A DNA stretch of 64,000 nucleotides from Chamaelirium japonicum (lineage: Eukaryota > Streptophyta > Magnoliopsida > Liliales > Melanthiaceae). The DNA is taken from positions 1,756,831 to 1,820,830 of the forward strand of contig CANTAL010000022.1 of the NCBI GenBank assembly GCA_947650365.1, read 5' to 3'. The translations under genes were made by a program, and so were the position numbers. The notes under the pieces were generated by a model. That model was not told the origin of the DNA. It saw only the letters and a list, made by a program, of their open reading frames with translations, and searched no databases. Below are positions 1 through 10,789 of this stretch, piece after piece (the stretch's first letter is position 1; each line of letters begins with the position of its first letter).

Positions 1-357
1 TGAAGGGCTTCCTTGTAAAAATATTTATGTGTTGTAGTTTAAATTCGAAATGCAAGCCTTGTATGCTTTTGCCTAGCACTTTATAGAAACTTACTAAACT
101 GATAATCATTGAAAGTGAGGGAGAGAGAGAATCACCCGACATCTAATCACCATTGCATGCAAAATGTAATATTCCACAGTGAGTTATGAACTTAGCATAA
201 CATAAATTTTAATCTACTAGAGGTCTAGCATAATGCCTATTGATCAGGGGGATCATAGAAGATATAATTTTGTAGAGACCATCACGCTCCGGTCATATAT
301 CTCACTGGTCCCTCCATGAGGGATCAACCTGTGGTTAGGTAATTTTAGATTCAATAG
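1..357. other. Left edge, no gene recognised
   Basis: AT-rich sequence with no convincing reading frame or repeat. It adjoins the copia gag remnant that is read leftward from about 855, so it is probably further interior of that element. I see no motif that proves it. Confidence 0.3.
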
Positions 358-915
358 AATCAAGCATTGTCTTCATCTGCGACTTTAACGTCCAGATTCT
401 GTAGATCTGCAAGTAGCTTATTGAAGTTATTCAAGTGTTCTGCCACCGAGCTATCATCCCTGTATTGAAACAAAAATAATTTTTTATTCAAGTAGAGCCT
501 ATTCTCAAAGCTCTTCATCATATACTTCTCTTCCAGCTTCTTCCATAACTCCAAAGCCTTAGTTTACTTCATAACAAAATATTTTTGAATAATTCCTGAG
601 ACAAAGTAGAATTATGCAGCACGCCTGACGATTGATCTTCGTCTAATCTTTTTCCAACATCTCCAATGACTTCTCCTCTTCCAGAGCAACACCCAACTCC
701 TATTGGATCAATACATCTATAATCTCACATTGCCACATGCTGAAGTTATTCGTGCCATTATATTTTTCTACTTTGAATTTTGCGTTTGAGATAGCCATCC
801 TCATAGTTGATGAAGACTTATCCGACGACTTTTCGGACATGTCGGCCATCTCCTTGGATAATCGAATCCATCGAGCAAACAATCGTAGATCAAATCTGGG
901 CTCCAATACCAATTT
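358..915 (-). mobile_element. Ty1/copia gag remnant with primer-binding region
   Basis: Read on the minus strand, this encodes the start of a copia Gag. The N-terminal block reads [20 protein letters not shown], and a later block has LWKKLEEKYMMKSFENRLYL, typical of the UBN2-type gag domain. Just upstream on the same strand (about 900-915) lies TTGGTATTGGAGCCC, which resembles the usual copia primer-binding site next to an LTR. The element is a broken fossil with several breaks, and its pol lies outside the window or is lost. Confidence 0.75.
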
Positions 916-971
916 GTTATGCCGCAAAAGCGAGCAACGAACAAATGCAACGATAGATTCGATGCAAACAA

Positions 972-1528
<557 letters not shown>

Positions 1529-1535
1529 CCACACA

Positions 1536-1538
<3 letters not shown>

Positions 1539-1588
<50 letters not shown>
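1539..1588. repeat. (GA)n microsatellite
   Basis: About 25 GA units follow a short CA run, inside the copia LTR and directly right of the foldback MITE. Confidence 0.95.
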
Positions 1589-1595
<7 letters not shown>

Positions 1596-1876
1596 ACAAA
1601 TCTAATGCAAAAGACAATCAAGATCACAACCTAACCAGGAGACACATGGATTTTAGGTGGTTCGACAATCTTGCCTATGTCTACTGGTGGCAGCACTCTC
1701 ATAGATCTTGTTATTCGATGAAGATCGAGTACAATGGGTTCCGAGAACCCTCGATGAGAACCCTTGATGACGACTCTCCAATCTCTCCCCAAACCAAATC
1801 AATGATCTCATAATCTAAACCCAAAACCTAGACCTCTTTTATATAGTAGGAAAGGTCTAATACAATTACAACTTTG

Positions 1877-2300
1877 ATTCTCCCCCCCCCCTCATCCGAC
1901 GGCCCAAACATATCCGAAAATACCCAAAAATCGACCAAAAGTGGGTCCCCCGTGCGGCTACAGGAATCAGGCACCCGGGCATCACCTTGTGGGCGTCAGA
2001 GCGCCAAAACTGGTAGAGGATTCAGGGGGGGTGGGGGGTCGGCTGTGAACAAATGGTGCTCGGGCACTGGTATGTGCAGTCGCACGGGTCTAGGTCCAAG
2101 TCTCCTCCAACAAGCCTATAACCCACAATCTTAACCATGAGGTTTTATCTAGACGCAAAAGCTCCGACCACAAAAAGGAGGTAGTCCCAAAAGCCTATTC
2201 ATATTATGTAGTATACCGATTTAATCTAGCGATATAGTTACTCTTTCGGATGTGATATCAACCGTCGGATGAAGGGAATACAATGACTAATCCCTCCGTG
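1877..2300. other. Unassigned upstream region of the DREB gene
   Basis: Contains a C-rich run at 1882-1892 and no supported gene. The left part may be the tail of a copia interior, because a purine tract on the minus strand abuts the LTR. The remainder is the distal upstream region of the DREB2F-like gene. Confidence 0.4.
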
Positions 2301-2305
2301 GCACC

Positions 2306-2318
2306 GCCGACGTGTCGG
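2306..2318. promoter_or_regulatory. Overlapping DRE and ABRE motifs upstream of the DREB2F-like gene
   Basis: GCCGAC (2306-2311) fits the DRE core RCCGAC. ACGTGTC (2310-2316) fits the ABRE consensus and overlaps it. Reading the other strand from 2319 gives ACCGAC, a second DRE. The cluster lies about 350 bp upstream of the start codon at 2667. DREB proteins bind DRE and bZIP AREB/ABF proteins bind ABRE. Autoregulation is my inference; no expression evidence is available. Confidence 0.5.
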
Positions 2319-2666
2319 TCTAGTGGTTACAAAACCCTAACCAACCCTACACTGGTCGAGCCTAGGTAAGATCTATACTCATGTATTGTACATTTGCAGT
2401 ACTACAAAAAGACCAATATGAAAATTAAAAATAACATTTAATAATTATATTTTGAGGCATCATATTGCTCCCTTTGGAGCTTCAATTTTCATCAAAACCT
2501 CTCATATCATCGCCCAACGGTCACATGCGTTCAAACCAAAAAACCCCAACCGTGACAACATTTAAACCAACGCCACTCCTCTCACTACATATCCCGCGCC
2601 CTCTCCACTCCACTTCTCCCCTACCGACCACCACCACCGCCACCACCTTCTCCTCCAAAACCCACA

Positions 2667-3557
2667 ATGGAGAACATCCGGAAAGCCGCGCTGAGGCCGT
2701 GGAAGAAAGGCCCGACGCGGGGGAAGGGCGGCCCCCAGAACGCGGCCTGCGAGTACCGGGGGGTGCGGCAGCGGACGTGGGGCAAGTGGGTGGCCGAGAT
2801 TCGGGAGCCCAAGAAGCGGACTAGGCTCTGGCTCGGCTCCTTCGCCACCGCCGAGGAGGCCGCGCTCGCCTACGACGAGGCCGCGAGGCGGCTCTACGGC
2901 CCCGACGCCTACCTCAACCTCCCCCACCTCCGCTCCAGCCTCAACCCCGCCATCACCGGCAAGCCCCACCGCTTCAAATGCTTCCCTTCCAACAACCTCA
3001 CCTCCATGCTCCCCTCGTGCGGCCTGCTCAATCTCAGCGCCCAGCACAATGTCCACGCCATCCACCGCAAGCTTCAGGAGCTCAAGAACTCCAAAACCTC
3101 TTCCTCCTCCTCCTCCTCCTCTCCCCTTCCTCCCAATTCTTCTTCACAGCCCACTGCCCTGCCCATAGAAACCACCCTGTTTGAGGGCTCGGTCGTTGGC
3201 GTGGAGGACCCGCCGGCCCTCCCACCTGAGAAGCAACCGGCCATTCGCGCCGAGAAGCCTCAGATTGATCTGAACGAGTTCCTTCAGCAATTAGGTGTGC
3301 TGAGACCGGACAGCGGGCCGGACGGCGGGGAGGCGTCCGGAAGCGCGCCATTGCCGGAACCCGCCCCGGAGGGCAGTGGGGCGGCATCGGGGATCTTGGA
3401 TTTCGATCAGGGCAGCTTCGATTGGGACATGCTGGTGGAGATGCGCGCTCTCGACGATCGCCCACCCGGTGGAGATGGCGGGTTGCAGGGCGACGACGAC
3501 GACGACAACGACGGGCACGAAGAGCTAAGCTTGCCTATTTCCATATGGGATCTCTGA
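2667..3557 (+). CDS. DREB2F: DREB2F-like AP2/ERF transcription factor
   Basis: A 296-aa single-exon protein. A basic N-terminal stretch [14 protein letters not shown] (residues 13-26), typical of A-2 DREB factors and likely part of the nuclear signal, leads into one AP2 domain (about 29-88). That domain has [19 protein letters not shown] and ends in AYLNLPHL. The WVAEIREP core keeps the Val and Glu associated with DRE (RCCGAC) recognition. Outside the AP2 domain it shares blocks I recall from Arabidopsis DREB2F: the [10 protein letters not shown] region (117-126), [11 protein letters not shown] (200-210), FDWDMLVEM (251-259) and a C-terminal SIWDL. A serine run (145-152) and an acidic Asp run (276-280) look like linker and activation segments. 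Expected role: nuclear activator or modulator in dehydration and heat response. The gene is very GC-rich compared with its surroundings. The start has no earlier in-frame ATG that fits the family. The assignment to the DREB2F branch rests on memory of the family, not on a search. Confidence 0.93.
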   Translation: MENIRKAALRPWKKGPTRGKGGPQNAACEYRGVRQRTWGKWVAEIREPKKRTRLWLGSFATAEEAALAYDEAARRLYGPDAYLNLPHLRSSLNPAITGKPHRFKCFPSNNLTSMLPSCGLLNLSAQHNVHAIHRKLQELKNSKTSSSSSSSSPLPPNSSSQPTALPIETTLFEGSVVGVEDPPALPPEKQPAIRAEKPQIDLNEFLQQLGVLRPDSGPDGGEASGSAPLPEPAPEGSGAASGILDFDQGSFDWDMLVEMRALDDRPPGGDGGLQGDDDDDNDGHEELSLPISIWDL

Positions 3558-4190
3558 AGGTGCATCATCATCTTCTTTCAGTGTCAGTTAGTAGCAGTTT
3601 GAAAGAAATGTTTGTTTTGGGTATCAGGTCAAGTAAACAACACATAGGCTTTCAGTTTCTCAAACTAAAAAAAAAAAAAACACCACCACATAGGCTTTCA
3701 TGTAGCCTTGTGCTTTGCTTCTCTGTAGAATCAGTTAATACACAGGCTAGTAGAGTCCATTCACTTCTGTGATTGATCCTCCTCTCCAAGTTTCCATCCT
3801 TTAGTGTGTGTGATTCTCGATCTGAGGTGATAAGATCCAATCGATCGGGTGGTCAAGAACTCATCCTCCTGTCCATCCTTTAGTAGGTGTGTTGCTCGAT
3901 GTCGGCCTTCGCCGCCGGCGACGGTCGAAGGGGGGCAGGACTTGAGCTAGCTTTGTGTTGGGTGGTGGCTGTAAATTGTGTGAAGATTTCCGGGGGGGAA
4001 AAACTGGCAGGACTTAAGCTAACTTAAATGTTTTAACTTGGAGCTCTGAAAGTTTTGATGCACAGGTTGTGTGCAGTATGGAAATGATACAAGGTCAGTA
4101 GACATGGAAGTGTACAATGGTCAGTGTTTTTTGAACTCCTTTGGAGACTTTGGTTGATATATATATCATGACTGCAAAATGGAGACAGGT
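3558..4190. other. 3' flank of the DREB2F-like gene
   Basis: Probably holds the 3' UTR and terminator region. There is an A-rich run at 3668-3682 and T-rich patches, but I could not fix a polyadenylation site. No second gene is seen before the tRNA. Confidence 0.4.
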
Positions 4191-4270
4191 GTCAAGATGG
4201 CCGAGTTGGTCTAAGGCGCCAGTTTCAGGTACTGGTCCGAAAGGGCATGGGTTCGAATCCCATTCTTGAC
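4191..4270 (+). tRNA. trnL-CAG: tRNA-Leu (anticodon CAG)
   Basis: The 80-nt cloverleaf has a perfect 7-bp acceptor stem (GTCAAGA with TCTTGAC), A-box-like TGGCCGAGTTGGTC, and anticodon stem CCAGT/ACTGG enclosing loop TTCAGGT, which gives CAG. A short variable arm TCCGAAAGG of the leucine class follows, then a perfect T arm ATGGG/CCCAT around TTCGAAT (B box GGTTCGAATCC). There is no intron and CCA is not encoded, as expected in nuclear plant genes. A T-run about 8 nt downstream can serve as the Pol III terminator. Confidence 0.93.
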
Positions 4271-4918
4271 AATTTACATTTTTTTATTCAATAGGAAGCC
4301 ATTCTTGACATTAGACATTTTTTTTCTTCTTTTTGACCATTGTTTCAATGGAGGTCCGATTGTGACCTCCACCTTGATGAATACCAAAAAAAATATATAT
4401 ATACCAGTGAGGAAAATTGTGCTTCTCACATCTCTAACTACCGGTGAGGAGAATTATGTCAGATATTAGTACCAAAAAAAATAATTGTGTCAGATATTTA
4501 AATTGATTAAAAGGGCATGGGTTCGAATCCCATTCTTGACATTTTACATTTTTTTTTCCAGTAGGGTGGGCCGCCGGGTGGGACTTCGGCGGGTTGAAGG
4601 GTCTGGCCATGCCCAACCCGATTTATAAAAATCTTAACCCATTTTGTCCGTGGAATTCCAACCCGTGCTTGCCCATTCAAGAATGAGTTGGAATGCCATT
4701 CTTGATATTAGACATTTTTTTTCTTTCTTTTTGACCATTGAAGGTGGAGGTCCGATTGCGACCTCCACCTTGATGAATACCACCAAAAAAAAAAAAAATA
4801 CCAGTGAGGAAAATTGTGCTTCTCACATCTCTAACTACCAGTGAGGAGAATTATGTCAGATATTAGTACCAAAAAAAAATTTGTGTCAGATATTTAAATT
4901 GATTAAAAGGGCATAGTT
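4249..4918 (+). repeat. Tandem duplication carrying the 3' part of the tRNA gene
   Basis: The stretch 4249-4518 is repeated from 4519 to 4918. The copy begins with the T arm and acceptor end of tRNA-Leu and repeats the CACCTTGATGAATACC, CTTCTCACATCTCTAACTAC and AGATATTTAAATTGATTAAA blocks. Both junctions lie at AAGGGCAT, which occurs inside the tRNA and at the end of the unit, so an 8-bp microhomology probably mediated it. The second copy has about 130 bp extra near 4566-4692 (or the first lost it). The partial tRNA at 4511-4540 lacks the 5' half and is not a gene. Confidence 0.85.
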
Positions 4919-5217
4919 GGAGGGAATTTGGCAAAGAAAGCATTGGTTGCCTGTCCTGTCCAACAGGCGATCCAATGATGTGTCACGGGCTTAGCCGTCC
5001 GTTTTCATCTAGCCCCAACCAGTGAATCGCACTTAGCCTAGACCGGTAGGCAAAGGGATGTTGTGATGGGATGCCACGTCATTATGTGTAAAAGGTAATA
5101 CATGGGATCACCTGTCGAATCAGCCCATTTGGATCCCCCGTTCAATATACCTTCTTTGCCAAATTCTCTGCAACTATTAGGGATGGCAATGGGTCAGGTT
5201 CGGGTTTTAAATTCCTA

Positions 5218-5331
5218 CTAGTAAGAAACCCGGGCAATGCCCGAATATGCTTGATGCACGCCATTTGACAAAGACAATATTACAACTGTTCGAAGAAGTG
5301 TAAAATGTGAAGTGAGTGTGATTCACTTGTT

Positions 5332-5375
<44 letters not shown>

Positions 5376-5568
5376 GGAGAGATTAACATCAAATGACCAT
5401 TAAATGTCATTGAATGAAAATTTATCATCTTTATAGTAGATTTTTAATGGATTTAAAATAGAGCCGCGTTCACATACGAAAAAAAAATTCTAGTACTTTA
5501 AAAGACGTCCACATCTCACAACACAGGACAGAGGCTTCCATTTTAGTATAGATATATAGATATATAGA
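5218..5568 (-). mobile_element. Small non-autonomous Helitron
   Basis: On the minus strand it begins TCTATATATCTATATATC and continues CTATACTAAAATGGAAG, the classic plant Helitron 5' end. It finishes with a hairpin CGGGC-ATT-GCCCG about 10 nt before the terminal CTAG. It lies between A and T, as Helitrons require, and makes no target duplication. At 351 bp it encodes nothing and contains a (GA)n tract. Confidence 0.88.
5335..5374. repeat. (GA)n microsatellite
   Basis: About 20 GA units inside the small Helitron. Confidence 0.95.
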
Positions 5569-5700
5569 TTGTAAACGGACGGGTTCGAGGCGGGCCTATT
5601 CAAAAATCAATTCTCATACCCGCCCCATTACCATTCCTAGCAGCTGTGCCCTTTTAACCAATTTAAATATTTTATATACTTTTTTTAAAAAAATTTGGTT

Positions 5701-6060
5701 ATTTTAGCTCTCAAAGCAGTTGGGATTAGTCCTACATTGGCTGAGGGCCGGGCAATGATGTCTTTATATACCCTCTGTGGACCTCCCCTTACGACCCGGG
5801 TTTTGGTACGTGATGGTATCTGCAAGTAATATCAGAGTTAGGCTGGCCCATACCTATGTCAAGTCGGTGGAGGGAGGGTGTTTGCTCCGCATCCCGGGCC
5901 TCCATGTTGTGCTCGTCGGTGTCCCGAGCATCAGAAAATCCATGTATCCCACAGTGAGGAGGAAGGGTTTACTGTCGACCCCAAGTCCAAGTCTGGGGGG
6001 GGGGGGGGGATTTTTGAACCCCAAGCATCAGAAAATCCGGTGACTCGAAATACCAAAAAA
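5701..6060 (+). mobile_element. Possible small LTR (TRIM-like) remnant
   Basis: GGGATTAGTCCTACATTGGC near 5723 resembles the promoter-side motif of TRIM LTRs. TAATATCAGAGTTAGGC near 5828 resembles a tRNA-Met primer-binding site. No second LTR was found. A G-run lies at 5995-6008. Tentative. Confidence 0.3.
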
Positions 6061-6489
6061 AAGAACAAGACTACTAGAAATTGTAGGCATGATTCCTGTA
6101 AGCTCCTCACAGTCTTCTTTCTTCGCTAAATTACTATTCTGGATTTAAGCCGCCAAAACCAAGTCCCCAAGTGGAACAAAACTACTTAGTAGGCGACAGC
6201 CCATTGAGGAGAGTAGAACATTAAACTTAGATAAACCAAACTTAGATAAATTAAACTTTATAAATGAAACTCTAAGCCATGCGATCGTAAGCTTGCTCCA
6301 TATTAATCTTTAACGTCATGGTCTCTCCTCCTAAACCACAATTAGCTATAAAGTGAAGGGCTTCTTGGGCCATCGAGGTATTGGTCGCACGCGCACACAC
6401 ACACCGCAACCACCACAACTTGTTATGTAGAAACTAGACTTGGGAGGAGAGGTTTCACTCTATTCATTGGAATCTTGGCGATGATCTTA
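6061..6489. other. Intergenic, nothing recognised
   Basis: No gene, tRNA or clear repeat termini. It contains a short CA repeat near 6393-6404 and runs up to the A|TC junction of the Helitron cluster. Confidence 0.4.
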
Positions 6490-7124
6490 TCTATATAATA
6501 AGGGACGTTGGTTTTGTACTGACTAGACAAAACGGAAGCTGACTAGGACAATTGGACTGGACAAAAATGAATCGAATAGATCTAACTATTCATTCAAAAA
6601 TCAACGCATGGTCTCTCCTTGGTTTCAAATCCCAACCCATTTAAACTGCACTAAACTCCTAAAATTCCGGCACATTTAAACTGCACTAAACCTGACCGTT
6701 CATCCCGTGATCGTTCGCATCAATGGCTATAAACCCACCTGCGGAAATTTCGGCCGCCCCAGACCATCGGGTCGATCTCGAGGAATCCATTCGAACAGAG
6801 ACAGCTATGATTGATCGATTATAGGGGGAGGGGGAGTTGGTCGTGCCGAAGGCGCCCTCTTCGTGCCAATCGGCACGAGCGAGGAAATAGGTGTCTCTAT
6901 GAATGTCGGTGTTGTTGTCGAAAGTGTTTTGTTGCCGAAGGCATTCAGGTGTGTTGCCGCCGAATGTGGCCCGCTATAGTGCAGACAAGTGTGTTGCCGC
7001 CAAAGGCGATCTGCTGCAGTGCCGATAGGCACGAGCATCTATATAACAAGGGACGTCAGTTTTGTGCTGACTAGACAAAACAAAAACTGACTAGAACAAA
7101 ATAAACGCTGACTAGACAAAACCC

Positions 7125-7125
7125 C

Positions 7126-7184
<59 letters not shown>

Positions 7185-7243
7185 CCCTCTCCGATCTCTC
7201 TCTCTCTTTCCCCGTTTCTCTCTCCGTATCTCTCTCTCTTTCC

Positions 7244-7274
<31 letters not shown>

Positions 7275-7400
7275 CGATCTCTCTCTCCGTCTCTCTCTCT
7301 ATCCCTCTCTCCCCGATCTTTCTCTCTCCATATCTTTATCTCCTCTCCATATATCTCTCTCTGATCTCTCTCTCTTCTCCAAGTCTTTCCCCCAAGTCAC
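7125..7400. repeat. CT-rich microsatellite region
   Basis: Long (CT)n runs broken by CCGATC and CCGTAT interruptions inside the Helitron. Similar runs continue at 7575-7710. Confidence 0.9.
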
Positions 7401-7742
7401 AGCCGTCCGTTGCACCCATACCCGACCGGTGCATCATTATTCTCACACCAACTGGCAATAAAGGGACGACGGTGATCAATCTCTCTCTCCATAACAGTCA
7501 TCCGTTGCACCCATACCCGATTGGTGCATCGCACTACCCCAACCGGCATGAAAGGGACGACAATGATCAAGCTCTCTCTCTCTGTATCTCTCTTTTTCTC
7601 CGTCTCTCTCTTTCTCTCTCCGATCTCTCTCTTTCTCTCTCTTCGTATCTCTCTCTCTTCCCCCGATCCTTCTCTCTCTCCTTCTCTCTCTCTCTTTCTC
7701 CCCCGTATCTCTTCTAACCGGCAGCAAAGGGACGGTAGTGAT

Positions 7743-7745
<3 letters not shown>

Positions 7746-7800
<55 letters not shown>
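7746..7800. repeat. (CT)n microsatellite
   Basis: An uninterrupted CT tract of about 54 bp in the distal part of the Helitron. Confidence 0.95.
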
Positions 7801-7807
<7 letters not shown>

Positions 7808-8009
7808 TCCTCCATAATAGTCGTCCGTTGCACCTATATCCTTCTCTCTCCCTCCATAATAGCTGTCCGTTGCACCTATATCCATTGCACCTATATCCTT
7901 GACCCCAACCGGCAGCAAAGGGACGTTAGTGATCAGCTTTGTCGACAAGTGTGTTGCCACCGAAGGTGGCCCGTTGTAGTGCTGACAGGCACGGGTATGC
8001 ACTAGTAAG

Positions 8010-8882
8010 TGACATTACATAAACTTGTGGGTGCAAATTTTGGCCAGAAGGCTCACAGACAGCTAGACCCACCAGCCCTGCCTGGGGGGTCCACAGAGAT
8101 TACAGCGAGACCTACTAGCCCTGCCTAGGGAGTCCACCCAGGCGACAGCGGGACCCACCAGCCCTGCTTGGGGGGTCCACCCAGGCGACAGCGGGACCCA
8201 CCAGCCCCACCTGGGGGGTCCACCGAGGCGACAGCGGGACCCACCAGCCCCGCCTGGGGGGTCCACAGAGACGACAGCGGGACCCACCAGCCCCGCCTGG
8301 GGAGTCCACAGAGACGACAGCAGGACCCACCAGCCTTGCCTGGGAAGTCCACAGAGACAATAGCAGGACCCGCCAGCCCTGCCCGGGGGATCCCCATATA
8401 CAATAGCAGAAACCGCCATTTGCCCCGGTTTTCTTTCCAGAGATTCCTATAAATAGTAGACCATACCAATGTAAAAAGGATCTGAAATTGAATCTCTGAT
8501 TCCAGAACCAGACTTTCAAAAACCCAGAGCTCTGATATCTAACCCTTCGATATTCCATTTCCTTCGATCTTCTTTTCGAAAGAGATTAGTGACACTCGGC
8601 CTGTCAAGGTCACTTCGAGCAAAGTGTTAGTGAATTCGGGTTGCTCCCTATAGCACAGAGACGTAGGCTTCGGCTGAACTCCGAGATCATATCTAGTGCC
8701 AATCTGCCATCCTTACTCTTCAAAGTCTAAAAGCTCAAAGGCTCCTACGAACGACATTCCAAAGGCTCCTTCAAACGACATTCGAATCAACAATGTAGAC
8801 AAACACTCGATCAGACCTTCGACTCAACTCGATTGACTGGTTGGGTGGAGTCTTCGGGTCAGCACGAAGATCATCCCCCACA
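8010..8882 (+). repeat. 5' LTR of the Tat element
   Basis: The right edge is set by the TTTGCCACCATCTGTGGG stretch (about 8884-8901), the usual primer-binding context of Tat elements. TATAAATA at 8448-8455 marks the LTR promoter. The left edge (TGACATTACAT) is a guess, because no second LTR exists for comparison and a Helitron ends 5 bp away. Confidence 0.5.
8066..8390. repeat. 43-bp tandem repeat in the U3 part of the Tat LTR
   Basis: About eight units built around GGGACCCACCAGCCC, GCCTGGGG and GTCCACAGAGACGACAGC, with period near 43 bp. The array ends about 60 bp upstream of the LTR TATA box. The several GC-rich reading frames across it are repeat artefacts. Confidence 0.9.
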
Positions 8883-9051
8883 GTTTGCCACCATCTGTGG
8901 GATACGTTCAAAAAGCTCAGTTCACTCTACAACAAGTATCAGATCGGTTGAGTAGACAACCAATCTTGATAACCAAACTTCCCGGCCCCCTTGGTTGAGC
9001 AGACAACCGCTAGGACACCGGTGATCGGGTTGCTTCCTTCGCTTTCTCTAA

Positions 9052-10500
9052 ATGGTGAAGACGAGGCATCAAGATTATCCAGAGGGAAGCAACACTCGTC
9101 AAAATCAACCTTGTCCTGAAACTCGTTCAATGAGCCAGCGACTCAACTTCGGGCAGCCTCTTACTGTCCCCGAGATAGCAACTTGTTCAAGAAGTGAAAG
9201 ATCGGTCGATCGACCGATCCCCCCGCCTCTCCGATAGTTGATCGGGCAAACTGCCCCCACTCCTGCAGAGGACCCTCCATTCACCTATCAGATCTCGGCG
9301 CTCGACTTTCAGCTGCTAAAGCTGGCAAAGCAGAACGCCACGCTCATAGTCGAGAGAGACGCCCTCAAGAAGGCAGCTTCTGATGCCGAGGTTGCCCTCT
9401 CTGTCCCTTTATTCAATGAGAGAGTCGATCCGCCTCGACGATCGGTTCACTCCGAGCTACAAAGGTCTATGGGCACCGCTGCCCCCGAGTAAGTTTGCCG
9501 CAACCCCACCCCCTCTGCAGCTTCATGGAATTAGAGTGTTTGGGATCGCATCGATGACCAATCATCTCAATCATCCTCGGGTCACAACTGTGTTAGGCAG
9601 GTACAGTCAAAAACCAATCTACGGGTGAGGCATCGGACGAAGGAAGCACCATCAAAGAGCAGAGCTTCCCCATCTCTCCCGCTCCAATATAAAGTTGGGA
9701 TCGATCTTCGTCACTAAATTCATCCGATAACTACTCAAGGGCTCAGACAAGACCTCTCGATCTTGCCCCTTGATCTGCATCCAAGTTGGGGACATGGTCG
9801 CAAGAAGGATACTCTTCCGCTAGACCCCTCCACCGAAGCTTATTTCAATCATCCTTCCCGAGAGGTTGGAGGACTCCGACTCTCCCGAAGTTCAACTGTC
9901 TCAAAGGAGATCCTACCCTCCATATCCTAGCATTCAAGTAAGCTCTAACATCGCACGAAGAAGAGAACAACGTCCTCTGCCAAACCTTCGCTGAAAGCCT
10001 TGACGAACCATCTCTCGATTGGTACCACAACCCTCGTGCTGGATCTATCACCCAGTTCTGAGTACTTGTGAACCACTTCGTGCAGCACTATCAACTCAAC
10101 CTGAAGCTGGAGAAGAAACTCAATTCCCTCTATGGGCTAAGGATGGGAGCCAATAAGAGTCTTCGCAGCTTCACACGAAGATTCCGCAACGAACACGCTG
10201 CTCTCTTCGGACGGCATCTGGACAACGAGGCCATCATGTTGGCCTTCTAAAATGCCCTCCGATTCGATCTGCATATCTACAATGACTTCATCCGCAAGGC
10301 CTCGCCTTCCCTGGGTTCGATGTTTGATCGAATCTAGAGGGAGATTGAGGTCGAAGATGATCAGATCGCCCAGAAGGGACGTGAAACCAGACGGCGACCT
10401 GCCGAGAGAGAAGCGTCGAAGCATACTGCCAAAGCTCACAATGCGGAAGCAATGACACCTCCGCCATCTAAGCGGCCAAGGAACGATGGTCGTAGATTTC
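9052..10500 (+). mobile_element. Tat gag region (fossil)
   Basis: Reading frames here begin MVKTRHQDYPEGSN and include a retrotransposon gag block near 10,050-10,250 (FVQHYQLNLKLEKKLNSLY and LRSFTRRFRNE). Broken in several places. The family assignment rests on this block and on the pol that follows. Confidence 0.7.
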
Positions 10501-10789
10501 CTCCGAAGAAGATGACATTCACAGATTAGATCCTCCCGATCGAGCAGATTCTCGATCAAATTCAATATGAGGAGTTTCTTCGAAGGCCGAATCCGCTGCA
10601 ATCGGATACAAAGGTCACTGCTGATAGATCGGTCTACTACGATTTTCATCGCAGCCACGGCCATCCTACCGATCGATGCTACCGACTAAGATATCATCTA
10701 GAAGACCTGCTACGTGAAGGTCATCTCCAGGAATTCGTCAAAGGCAGACAAGACCAACGCCAATCCTCTTCTACGAAGGGGAAAGAAGT

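Larger units (their letters stand above)
5178..5639. mobile_element. hAT-type MITE
   Basis: Termini TAGGGATGGCAATGGG and, reversed, TAGGAATGGTAATGGG differ at 3 of 16 bases. Flanking 8-bp sequences GCAACTAT (5170-5177) and GCAGCTGT (5640-5647) fit a diverged 8-bp hAT target duplication. The subterminal regions are rich in CGGGT, as often seen in this MITE type. It has no coding capacity and hosts a Helitron. Confidence 0.8.
4888..5700. mobile_element. Long-TIR MITE, interrupted by a hAT MITE
   Basis: The left arm (about 4888-4938) runs through ATATTTAAATTGATTAAAAG, GGCATAGTTGGAGGG and AATTTGGCAAAGAA. The right arm carries the same blocks in reverse: TTCTTTGCCAAATTC at 5151-5165, then, after the hAT element, TGCCCTTTTAACCAATTTAA from 5647. 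If the hAT insertion is taken out, the right arm aligns with the left arm without a gap. The superfamily is unclear. Confidence 0.7.
6490..8005 (+). mobile_element. Tandem or composite Helitron cluster
   Basis: Two Helitron 5' ends are present: TCTATATAATAAGGGACGTT at 6490 and TCTATATAACAAGGGACGTC at 7038, each preceded by A. Both continue into GGTTTTGT/CAGTTTTGT and GACTAGACAAAAC. Only one complete 3' end is seen, a GTGC-GGCAC hairpin followed by GGGTATGCACTAG and then T at 8005/8006. A truncated tail with the hairpin GTGCC-GATA-GGCAC at 7019-7032 directly precedes the second start, and a further hairpin copy lies near 6862-6876. No helicase gene is present, so it is non-autonomous. Confidence 0.82.
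7038..8005 (+). mobile_element. Inner complete Helitron copy
   Basis: This 968-bp unit has both ends: an A|TCTATATAAC start and a CTAG|T end with terminal hairpin at about 7978-7992. Its interior is largely CT-rich simple sequence with interspersed GTCCGTTGCACCCATA blocks repeated near 7405, 7498 and 7824. Confidence 0.8.

Noticed and set aside
2333-2350. Telomere-like AACCCTAACCAACCCTA
   Set aside because: Only two imperfect units; no interstitial telomere array.
2562-3065. Minus-strand frame over the DREB gene
   Set aside because: Shadow in a GC-rich coding region; the plus-strand AP2 domain is unmistakable.
4511-4540. Second tRNA-Leu gene
   Set aside because: Only the T arm and 3' acceptor strand are present; it is part of the duplicated segment.
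8063-8558. Several Gly/Pro/Trp-rich frames on both strands
   Set aside because: They are readings of the 43-bp LTR repeat in different frames.
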